NCBI GenBank assembly: GCA_934140285.1
Contig: CAKPBI010000001.1
Span: forward strand, 287,384-351,383
Reading direction: 5' to 3'
DNA length: 64,000 bases
Source of the DNA: an uncultured Bacilli bacterium
GTDB lineage: Bacteria; Bacillota_I; Bacilli_A; ML615J-28; CAG-313
Made by a program: the position numbers and the translations under genes. Positions 37,511 through 44,423 of the stretch are shown piece after piece (position 1 is the stretch's first letter; the number at the start of each line of letters is the position of its first letter). The notes under the pieces are model-generated. The model had not been told where the DNA came from, made no database searches, and worked only from the letters and a program-made list of their open reading frames with translations.

Positions 37511-38899
37511 ATGGAAGAAGAAAAAAATATTACATATAAGCATTCTAATTCTTATAAGGTACCACTAAGAGAACCTAAAGTTATTACTCCTGAAGATATT
37601 AAAAGAACATATGAAGAAGATCCAGAAGTTCTTCTAAGAGTTGAACATCTTGAACAATTCTTCCAAAGTGGAAAGTATGTAAATCGTGCAGTTAATGATG
37701 TAAGTTTTACAATTAAACGTGGTGAAGTATTCGGACTTGTCGGTGAATCTGGTTGTGGTAAAACAACAACAGGACGTTCCATCATTCGTTTATATGATAT
37801 TACTGGTGGTTCTGTATACTTTGATGGTACAAGAATTGCTGCTGGTATTAGACCTTATAAAGAAGCAATCCGAAGAGCTAGAGAACTTCATAAAGCTAAT
37901 TTAAAAAAATACCAAGAAGAATGGGAACAAGCCCTACTTGATGGTGTATCTTATGATGAGGCTGAATCTGTTTATCAAGAAAAAGTATCTGCTAGTACAA
38001 GTGATTTAATTGATGCAATAAATCTAAATAATGCTCGTATTAAATCTGCTAAATATGATCATAAGAATTGTAATAAGGAATTCGCTGAAGTAGAAATGCA
38101 AAAAGTTCGTGATATGTATGAACCACTTCTTGATACAGCAACGTCAGAAGAAGAAATTGTAAGTATTAAAGAAAAATACAAAGAAGCATTAAGAATTGCT
38201 AAGAAAAGTAGAATCATGAATAAAATTCAAATGATCTTCCAAGATCCAATTGCTTCTCTTGATCCTCGTATGACAGTACGTGAAATCATCGCTGAAGGTT
38301 TGATTATTCGTGGTATTAAAGATAAAGCATACATTGATGAACAAGTATATAAAATTCTTGATACAGTAGGTCTAGTTCCTGAACATGCAACAAGATACCC
38401 ACATGAATTCTCAGGTGGTCAAAGACAACGTATAGGTATCGCAAGAGCAATAATTCTAAATCCTGAATTAATCATTGCGGATGAACCTATCTCTGCTCTT
38501 GACGTTTCTATTCAAGCTCAAGTAATTAACCTACTTAATGATTTAAGTAAAAAAATGGGTCTTACAACATTATTTATTGCTCATGACCTTGCAGTTGTAA
38601 AATACTTTTCAAATAGAATTGCCGTAATGTATTATGGTAAGATTGTTGAAATGGCAACAAGTGATGAACTATTTGCTCATCCATTCCATCCATATACTAG
38701 ATCACTACTTTCAGCAATTCCTCTTCCTGACCCTTATACAGAAAAGAAGAGAAAAAGAATTACATACAATCCGATGAAAGACCATGACTACTCAGTTGAA
38801 GGTCCAACAATGCGTGAGGTTCATCCAGGACATTACGTTTATTGTAATACAGAAGAATTTAATCGTTTTGTAAAAGAATATGAGGAAGAAAGTAAATAG
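37511..38899 (+). CDS. oppF: oligopeptide ABC transporter ATP-binding protein OppF with an insertion
   Basis: This 462-aa ATPase (usual length about 310-330) has Walker A GESGCGKT at 78-85, Q-loop MIFQDPIASLDPRMT at about 241, signature FSGGQRQR at 300 and Walker B LIIADEPISALD. About 115 extra residues, helical and charged, lie between Walker A and the Q-loop (about 105-235), a different place from the OppD insertion. It ends with the usual HPYTRSLLSAIPLPDP segment. It begins 2 bp after oppD. Confidence 0.93.
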   Translation: MEEEKNITYKHSNSYKVPLREPKVITPEDIKRTYEEDPEVLLRVEHLEQFFQSGKYVNRAVNDVSFTIKRGEVFGLVGESGCGKTTTGRSIIRLYDITGGSVYFDGTRIAAGIRPYKEAIRRARELHKANLKKYQEEWEQALLDGVSYDEAESVYQEKVSASTSDLIDAINLNNARIKSAKYDHKNCNKEFAEVEMQKVRDMYEPLLDTATSEEEIVSIKEKYKEALRIAKKSRIMNKIQMIFQDPIASLDPRMTVREIIAEGLIIRGIKDKAYIDEQVYKILDTVGLVPEHATRYPHEFSGGQRQRIGIARAIILNPELIIADEPISALDVSIQAQVINLLNDLSKKMGLTTLFIAHDLAVVKYFSNRIAVMYYGKIVEMATSDELFAHPFHPYTRSLLSAIPLPDPYTEKKRKRITYNPMKDHDYSVEGPTMREVHPGHYVYCNTEEFNRFVKEYEEESK

Positions 38900-38908
38900 G
38901 AAAAATAA

Positions 38909-39301
38909 ATGAAAAAAACGTTAAAATGGATTATTCCTATTTTAATAGGATGTACTATTGCTATTTTAGTAATGAGTACAAAGGGAATTTTTACAGCTAA
39001 TGATTCAAAAACTATCATTCATATCTTAACAGATTCTTTTATTGTTCCTGGAGTTGTAATAACAGGAGTTGGATTACTAGTATTTGTTAGTAATGAAGGC
39101 GTCTTCGATATAATTATTTATGGCGTATATCAATTTGTAACGATGTTTTCTGCAAATCCTGCAGCTCGTAAATACAAATCATTTAATGATTATAGAGAAA
39201 TAAAAAGAAGCTCAAAAATGAGCTTCGGCAATATTGTAATTGTTGGTTTAGGCTTTCTTCTAATATCTGGAATTTTCGCCATAATTTGGCTTAATATGTA
39301 A
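38909..39301 (+). CDS. DUF3899-type small membrane protein
   Basis: This 130-aa protein has four predicted transmembrane helices (about 8-25, 45-66, 70-90 and 107-128). The SNEGVFDIIIYGVYQF segment is typical of DUF3899. Function is unknown. It lies 9 bp after oppF and is probably co-transcribed. An internal stem-loop (GAAGCTC...GAGCTTC, 39207-39226) falls in the coding region. Confidence 0.72.
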   Translation: MKKTLKWIIPILIGCTIAILVMSTKGIFTANDSKTIIHILTDSFIVPGVVITGVGLLVFVSNEGVFDIIIYGVYQFVTMFSANPAARKYKSFNDYREIKRSSKMSFGNIVIVGLGFLLISGIFAIIWLNM

Positions 39302-39320
39302 TTAGAATAGAGGTTAAAAA

Positions 39321-39695
39321 ATGATACAAATTTATACAACCCCAAGTTGTGCATCATGTCGTAAAGCAAAAAAATGGTTTGATCAATACAAAATACCATA
39401 CTCAGAAAAAAATATTTTCAGCATTAAACTTAGTAAGGAAGATATATATAAAATGCTTGCGAATAGTGAAAATGGCTTTGATGATATAATCTCTACAAGA
39501 TCTAAGATCTTTAAAGAAAAAAAGCTAGAACCTGAAAATATGAGTGTACAAGCATTGGTTAACTTCATTATTGATTATCCAAGTGTCTTAAAACGTCCCA
39601 TTATAATAAATGAACGTGAACTACAAGTTGGATACAATAACGAAGACATCACAATTTTCCTACCAAAGGAATTAAGAAATTGTGAAGCATTTTAA
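39321..39695 (+). CDS. spx: Spx-family regulator, copy 2
   Basis: This 124-aa paralog is about 93% identical to copy 1 at 28611 and has the same C10-A-S-C13 motif. It lacks the acidic tail and ends at LRNCEAF. It stands at the end of the opp operon, 19 bp after the DUF3899 gene, with its own ribosome site (AGAGGTT). Two differently expressed forms, one with and one without the tail, are suggested. Confidence 0.9.
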   Translation: MIQIYTTPSCASCRKAKKWFDQYKIPYSEKNIFSIKLSKEDIYKMLANSENGFDDIISTRSKIFKEKKLEPENMSVQALVNFIIDYPSVLKRPIIINERELQVGYNNEDITIFLPKELRNCEAF

Positions 39696-39703
39696 AAAAT
39701 AAA

Positions 39704-39726
39704 AACTCCCATTGGGAGTTTTTTTT
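39704..39726. terminator. terminator at the end of the opp-spx unit
   Basis: AACTCCC pairs with GGGAGTT around ATT, followed by six T. The T run overlaps the 3' end of the convergent CYTH gene. Confidence 0.88.
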
Positions 39727-40294
39727 ATGATCTAGATTTTAATGCATCATATGCACGTTTAATTTTTGGTTGACTTTTTTTATAAATGATTCCATGATCT
39801 TTAACAAAATCAATGAAATTTCGTTTACCTTCCTCATAGTTTGTTACTTCATACTCAAGTTCATAATCAGTAGTATCAACATACTCACATAAGTCAATAG
39901 ACAATTTACCATTTTTATAAGGGAAGGTAATTCTAAAAGTAGATAAAGACATATAACAAGTTAACTTTTGATTTTTAATAATTTCACTAAGTTCATTGTT
40001 GATTGATTCATTTGTAATAATGCCAGTATTTAAAAATTCTTTAAATTGTTCTTCAGTAATTACTTCTTCAATTTCTGTTAAAACATATCCTTTTTTACGC
40101 TTTAGAGTAATTTCATATTTGTCTCTTTTTCTAACTCTAAGACCAATGTCAGATGCCTTAAGAGTAAAGCGTGGAGTATCAAAATAATAATTAATTTGAA
40201 GATTACTTGGTTTATCGCTAAATTCTTTCCTTAGTTTATTATATTCTTGTTTTGTTAATAATGTTTTAAAAACTACTGCGTTGTCTTTTGTCAT
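39725..40294 (-). CDS. CYTH domain protein (YjbK-like)
   Basis: This 189-aa protein has the CYTH tunnel-fold pattern. It shows YYFDTPRFTLKASDIGLRVR near 31-50, EITLKRK near 56, alternating Glu/Lys/Arg strands, and a Cys-Glu-Tyr-Asp segment near 136. CYTH proteins bind and often hydrolyse triphosphates; the YjbK role is unclear. It is divergent from the alarmone synthetase gene, as yjbK and yjbM are close in Bacillus subtilis. A minus-strand TATAAT lies at 40329-40324. Confidence 0.82.
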   Translation of the reverse strand: MTKDNAVVFKTLLTKQEYNKLRKEFSDKPSNLQINYYFDTPRFTLKASDIGLRVRKRDKYEITLKRKKGYVLTEIEEVITEEQFKEFLNTGIITNESINNELSEIIKNQKLTCYMSLSTFRITFPYKNGKLSIDLCEYVDTTDYELEYEVTNYEEGKRNFIDFVKDHGIIYKKSQPKIKRAYDALKSRS

Positions 40295-40428
40295 AAAATC
40301 ACCTTTTTTTTAACTATATATGTATTATATCTAAAAAATATAAAAATGCAAATGTAATGCTTATATTATAAACAAATTATAAAACATTTTTAGAAGGCAT
40401 AAAACACTGAAAAAAGAAGAATCTGTGA

Positions 40429-40434
40429 TATAAT
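40429..40434 (+). promoter_or_regulatory. extended -10 promoter of relQ
   Basis: TGATATAAT with TATAAT at 40429-40434 lies 20 bp before the ATG. The -35 is poor, so the extended TG probably compensates. The leader is only about 12 bases. Confidence 0.6.
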
Positions 40435-40453
40435 ATTTTCAGTAGGTGATTAT

Positions 40454-41140
40454 ATGATAAAAAATATAGAAAACTTTAATTGGGAGAAATTCCTACAACC
40501 ATATGAACTAGCAGTAGAAGGATTTATCTTAAAATTTGAGGGAATAAAGAAACAATACAAAATGGAAGGTGTTTATTGTCCAATTGAAATTGTATCAGGA
40601 CGTGTAAAATCTGTTGAAAGCATTCTTGATAAAGCTGAAAGAATGCAAGTACCATTTGAATATATTGATGAAAGAGTATATGATATAGGTGGAGTAAGAA
40701 TTACATGTAAATATATCGATGATGTATATGTTATATGTGATTTAATTAAAGCAAGAAAAGATGTAAAAATATTAGAAATTAGAGATTACATCAAAAATAT
40801 GAAACCTAGTGGATATCGTTCATTACATATCTTAGCAGAATATAATGTTGAAACAATTCATGGTCAAATTCCAGTTATTCTTGAGTTTCAAATAAGGACA
40901 CATGCTATGCATTTTTGGGCAAGTATTGAACACTCACTTAAGTACAAATATCGAAAGCAAATACCAACAGAACTTAAAAATAGATTATACCAAGCAGCAC
41001 TTGCGGCTAAAACTTTAGATAATGAAATGACATCAATTTATCATTTAATAAAAGAATATGATAAACTTGAAGAACCAAGTAATGATACAATTGATCCTCT
41101 AGAAGAAGAAATCAATACAAATTCTTTAAAAAGATGGTAA
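40454..41140 (+). CDS. relQ: small alarmone synthetase (RelQ/YjbM-type)
   Basis: This 228-aa protein has a RelA/SpoT synthetase domain alone. It shows DIGGVRITCKYIDDVY near 77, KPSGYRSLHILAEY near 118 and the EFQIRTHAMHFWASIEHSLKYK core near 143-165. No hydrolase or regulatory domain is present. It makes (p)ppGpp from GTP or GDP and ATP. It lies beside CYTH and pseudouridine synthase genes as in the Bacillus yjbKLMNO region, though the NAD kinase gene found there is missing here. Confidence 0.93.
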   Translation: MIKNIENFNWEKFLQPYELAVEGFILKFEGIKKQYKMEGVYCPIEIVSGRVKSVESILDKAERMQVPFEYIDERVYDIGGVRITCKYIDDVYVICDLIKARKDVKILEIRDYIKNMKPSGYRSLHILAEYNVETIHGQIPVILEFQIRTHAMHFWASIEHSLKYKYRKQIPTELKNRLYQAALAAKTLDNEMTSIYHLIKEYDKLEEPSNDTIDPLEEEINTNSLKRW

Positions 41141-41143
41141 GAT

Positions 41144-41992
41144 ATGATATTTAGATATAATATTGATGAAGAAATAACTGTAAATGATTATTTAAAAAAA
41201 GTTAACATTCCAAGTAATGTGTTATCATCATTAAAAAGTTCCAATGGCCAGATCTTGGTAAATGACCAAACTGTGAGTATTATTTATATGATGAAAAAGG
41301 GTGACTTATTAGAGATAGTTTTTCCCTCATCTAACCAAGGAGAAAACATAACCTCAGTAAAAGGTGATTTTAAAATAGTATATGAAGATTCATATTTATT
41401 GATAATAGACAAAGCTAATAATTTGGCATGTATTCCTACAAGGAAACATTATAACCATTCTTTAGCAAATTATGTTATGTCATATTATAAAAGGATGGGA
41501 ATTGTTGCGAATATCCACTTTGTAAGTAGACTTGATGCCCCAACATCTGGATTAATAATACTCGCAAAAAACAGTTATATGTTAACACTTATGAAAAATA
41601 CAATGCTTAATAAATATTATTTATTAGAAGTACATGGTTCAATAAAGCCTGATGAAGGAATAATTGAAACAGGCATTGAAAAAGATCCAGAGAGTATCAT
41701 TAAAAGAAGAATAACAAATGCTTACATAAATTCAAAAACTATCTATAAAACAATATCTAAGACTGACTCAAACTCAATAATTGAAGCTTTATTAGTTACT
41801 GGTAAAACCCACCAACTTCGTCTTCATTTTAGTAATCTTGGTTATCCGATAGTTGGAGATTTGTTATATGATGAAACAAATAATGATGAAAGTAGTATTC
41901 TCCATTTACATAGTTATGAGGTCGAATTCATTCATCCAATAACTAAAGAAAAAATGAAATTTACTTCATATCCTAATTGGTACAAAAAATAA
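41144..41992 (+). CDS. RluD-type pseudouridine synthase (YjbO-like)
   Basis: This 282-aa protein has the RluA/RluD core with catalytic Asp in VSRLDAPTSGLIILAKN near 127, and HQLRLHFSNLGYPIVGD near 223. A short N-terminal part resembles an S4 domain (about 12-60). It probably modifies uridines in 23S rRNA. It follows relQ by 3 bp. Confidence 0.9.
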   Translation: MIFRYNIDEEITVNDYLKKVNIPSNVLSSLKSSNGQILVNDQTVSIIYMMKKGDLLEIVFPSSNQGENITSVKGDFKIVYEDSYLLIIDKANNLACIPTRKHYNHSLANYVMSYYKRMGIVANIHFVSRLDAPTSGLIILAKNSYMLTLMKNTMLNKYYLLEVHGSIKPDEGIIETGIEKDPESIIKRRITNAYINSKTIYKTISKTDSNSIIEALLVTGKTHQLRLHFSNLGYPIVGDLLYDETNNDESSILHLHSYEVEFIHPITKEKMKFTSYPNWYKK

Positions 41993-42037
41993 TGGAAACT
42001 AGTGAACGAATACGTTCTACTTAGTTTCCATTTTTAT
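41991..42037. terminator. bidirectional terminator between the pseudouridine synthase and clpP
   Basis: AATGGAAACTA pairs with TAGTTTCCATT, with a second inner stem (GAACG/CGTTC), followed by TTTT on the plus strand. The last clpP codons form part of the stem. Confidence 0.82.
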
Positions 42038-42607
42038 TGCTATTTTATCAATTAATCCATACTCTTTTGCTTCTTCACTACTCATGTAATAATCTTTTTC
42101 TACATCGCTTTCAATTTTTTCAAGAGGTTGATTAGTGTTTTCAGCAAGAATCTTATTAAGTAGTTTTTTGGTCTTAATGATTTCTTCAGCAACAATCATA
42201 ATGTCAGTAGCTTTACCTCTAGCACCTCCAGCTGGTTGGTGAATCATAATCTTCGTATTTGGAAGGGCATATCTTTTGCCTTTTTCCCCTGCTGATAGTA
42301 AAAAGGCTCCCATACTTGCACACATTCCCATACCAATAGTCGTGACCTTACATGATATATACTTAATAGTATCATAAATTGCAAGTCCCGCACTCACTTC
42401 ACCGCCCGGAGAATTAATGTAAAGATAGATATCATCTTTTTGGCTAGAACTTTCTAAAAACAAAAGTTGAGCAATAACGCTAGCACTTAATGCTTCATTA
42501 ATTTCACCAAAAATTAGGATAATTCTATCTTGTAATAATCTAGAGTAAATGTCATAACTTCTTTCTCCTTTAGATGTTTGTTCAATAACAACTGGTGTTA
42601 AATACAT
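42017..42607 (-). CDS. clpP: ATP-dependent Clp protease proteolytic subunit
   Basis: This 196-aa serine protease has the complete triad: Ser in GMCASMGAFLLSAG near 97, His in MIHQPAGG near 122 and Asp in EKDYYMSSEEAKEYGLID near 171. It forms a barrel that degrades proteins fed by ClpX or ClpC, including Spx in related bacteria. GGAGGT precedes the ATG. It stands alone between two terminators or promoters. Confidence 0.97.
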   Translation of the reverse strand: MYLTPVVIEQTSKGERSYDIYSRLLQDRIILIFGEINEALSASVIAQLLFLESSSQKDDIYLYINSPGGEVSAGLAIYDTIKYISCKVTTIGMGMCASMGAFLLSAGEKGKRYALPNTKIMIHQPAGGARGKATDIMIVAEEIIKTKKLLNKILAENTNQPLEKIESDVEKDYYMSSEEAKEYGLIDKIAIKMETK

Positions 42608-42669
42608 ATAACTACCTCCTTTGATTAATATTATAATATATTGAAAATAAAAAAATTGTCATATTATGG

Positions 42670-42685
42670 TTGTGCAAAAGCACAA
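42670..42685. repeat. inverted repeat upstream of the CotD-like gene
   Basis: TTGTGCAAAAGCACAA is a perfect 6-bp stem with an AAAA loop. It lies about 20 bp upstream of a TATAAT at 42706-42711 that serves the CotD-like gene, so it may be a regulator site. Confidence 0.45.
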
Positions 42686-42732
42686 ACAAAAAAAGTTTTA
42701 ATTAATATAATGAAGTGTAAGGAGGTGAAATC

Positions 42733-43062
42733 ATGCCAAGATTTACAAGCCCTAACATGTTTAATCCCAATAATATGAATCAAGAAGGAAATTCGTGTTG
42801 TAAACAACCTGAACAAAAGCCAGAAACAGGATGTGGATGTAACAGACCTAAGTGTCCTACTATATATAAGGAATGTCCACCAATTGTAACATGTTCAAAA
42901 CAAGTAATTGACCAATATCATATTACAAAACAACCATATATTCATACATATCATACTGAAGTAGTACATCATCATATCTTACAAAATGAATTTATACCTA
43001 ATTATACATGTAGTGAAGTTCATGTAAATGAACCTAATAATTCAGTTCCTCCTACAATGTAA
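42733..43062 (+). CDS. CotD-like spore-coat-type protein
   Basis: This 109-aa protein is rich in Cys, His, Pro, Asn and Tyr. After an Asn/Pro-rich start and a Cys-rich segment (SCCK, GCGC), it has the block PPIVTCSKQVIDQYHITKQ and the HTYHTEVVHHHI segment. This resembles CotD-family inner spore coat proteins. AAGGAGGTG precedes the ATG, and a strong terminator follows. It may instead be a metal-binding surface protein; sporulation in this organism is not shown by the window. Confidence 0.65.
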   Translation: MPRFTSPNMFNPNNMNQEGNSCCKQPEQKPETGCGCNRPKCPTIYKECPPIVTCSKQVIDQYHITKQPYIHTYHTEVVHHHILQNEFIPNYTCSEVHVNEPNNSVPPTM

Positions 43063-43072
43063 ACAAAGAGCT

Positions 43073-43098
43073 AAGACCAAGGAAACTTGGTCTTCTTT
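43073..43098 (+). terminator. terminator after the CotD-like gene
   Basis: AAGACCAAG pairs with CTTGGTCTT around GAAA, followed by CTTT. Confidence 0.82.
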
Positions 43099-43133
43099 AA
43101 TGCAAAAAGGCTGATTAATTTTTTTGGTTGTGA

Positions 43134-43139
43134 TATAAT
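43134..43139 (+). promoter_or_regulatory. extended -10 of the pheST leader
   Basis: TGATATAAT with TATAAT at 43134-43139; the -35 is weak. Transcription would start near 43146, just before Stem I of the T-box. Confidence 0.6.
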
Positions 43140-43149
43140 TATATGGTAT

Positions 43150-43372
43150 TAAATAAATCGTTGATTGAGAAGATTTATAACAAAAAGTTTTATTTAGGGA
43201 GAATTAGTCGTGACTGAAAACTAGTTTATAAAATATGTTATAAAGTTCACCTCAGGAGAGACTCTAATCAAGTCCGTAATTCTTGCGTTAAAAGAATAAT
43301 GAGGAAAGCAATGCTTTCAAATTAAGGTGGTACCACGGTTAACAATCGTCCTTTAGTGATAAAGGGCGTTTT
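43150..43372 (+). promoter_or_regulatory. T-box riboswitch, Phe specifier, upstream of pheS
   Basis: The leader has the T-box AAGGTGGTACCACGGTT (43324-43340) and a terminator CGTCCTTTAGTGATAAAGGGCG followed by T8 (43347-43376). The likely specifier TTC (Phe) is at 43246-43248 in AAAGTTCACC. The T-box and antiterminator are nearly the same as in the trpS leader. Together with the upstream -10 this accounts for the gene-free 43063-43387. Confidence 0.9.
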
Positions 43373-43387
43373 TTTTAGGAGGAAAGT

Positions 43388-44422
43388 ATGAAAGAATTAT
43401 TGTTAGGTATTTTAAATGAAGCCATTGATGTTTGTAAAAAGGCAAAAAGCAACCTTGAATTAAATGAATTAAAAGCCTACTATCTTGGTAAGAAAAGTCC
43501 ATTAGGCGACATAATGAAAAAGATGGCCTCACTTTCAATTGAAGAAAAGAAAGAAGTGGGAGCTCTTGCTAATCAAGTAAAAGCTAAAATAGAAGAAGCT
43601 ATCAATCAAGTACGTGCAGCCATAGAAGAAAGAGAAATCGAAAGAAAACTAGAAAGTGAAAAAATCGATATCACTCTTCCTGGTAAAACATTTAATCTTG
43701 GAACTACACATCCATTAACACAAACAGTTGAAATGTTACAAGAATTATTCTTAGGTATGGGATATACTATTGCTGAAGGACCTGAAGTTGAACTTGATGT
43801 TTTCAACTTTGAACTTCTAAATGTGCCTAAAGGTCATCCAGCACGTGATATGCAAGATTCATTCTACATCTCAGATAACCTTTTACTTAGAACACAAACT
43901 TCTCCAGTACAAGCTCGTACAATGCTTGCGATGAATGGAAAACCAATTAAAATCGTATGTCCAGGTAAAGTATTTAGAAGAGATGATGATGATGCTACTC
44001 ACTCTCATCAATTTATGCAATGTGAAGGCCTAGTAGTAGATAAAAACATTTCTATGTCAGATTTAAAAGGAACTTTACTATTAATTGCTAAAAAGATGTT
44101 TGGTGAAGAAAGAAAGATTCGTTTCCGCCCTTCATATTTTCCATTTACAGAACCATCCGTTGAAGTAGATGTAAGTTGCTTTAAATGTGGTGGTAAAGGA
44201 TGTAGCTTATGTAAAGGTAATGGATGGATTGAAGTATTAGGTGCAGGAATGGTTCATCCGAATGTACTTAGAGATTGTGGCTATGATCCAGAAGTATATC
44301 GTGGATTTGCGTTTGGTATTGGTATTGAAAGATTAACAATGTTACGTCTTGGTATAGATGATATTCGTCAATTCTATATTAATGATAAACGTTTCTTAGA
44401 ACAATTTAAAGGAGAAAAGTAA
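43388..44422 (+). CDS. pheS: phenylalanyl-tRNA synthetase alpha subunit
   Basis: This 344-aa class II synthetase subunit has an N-terminal coiled coil (about 1-85), THPLTQTVEML near 110, motif 2 FRPSYFPFTEPSVEVDV near 254 and motif 3 GIGIERLTMLRLGIDDIRQ near 307. A Cys4 knuckle (CFKCGGKGCSLC) near 272 is typical. AGGAGGAAAG follows straight on the T-box terminator. It is translated with pheT, one base apart. Confidence 0.97.
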   Translation: MKELLLGILNEAIDVCKKAKSNLELNELKAYYLGKKSPLGDIMKKMASLSIEEKKEVGALANQVKAKIEEAINQVRAAIEEREIERKLESEKIDITLPGKTFNLGTTHPLTQTVEMLQELFLGMGYTIAEGPEVELDVFNFELLNVPKGHPARDMQDSFYISDNLLLRTQTSPVQARTMLAMNGKPIKIVCPGKVFRRDDDDATHSHQFMQCEGLVVDKNISMSDLKGTLLLIAKKMFGEERKIRFRPSYFPFTEPSVEVDVSCFKCGGKGCSLCKGNGWIEVLGAGMVHPNVLRDCGYDPEVYRGFAFGIGIERLTMLRLGIDDIRQFYINDKRFLEQFKGEK

Positions 44423-44423
44423 T

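Noticed and set aside
39207..39226. Stem-loop GAAGCTC...GAGCTTC as a terminator
   Set aside because: It is inside the DUF3899 coding region and has no T run after it.
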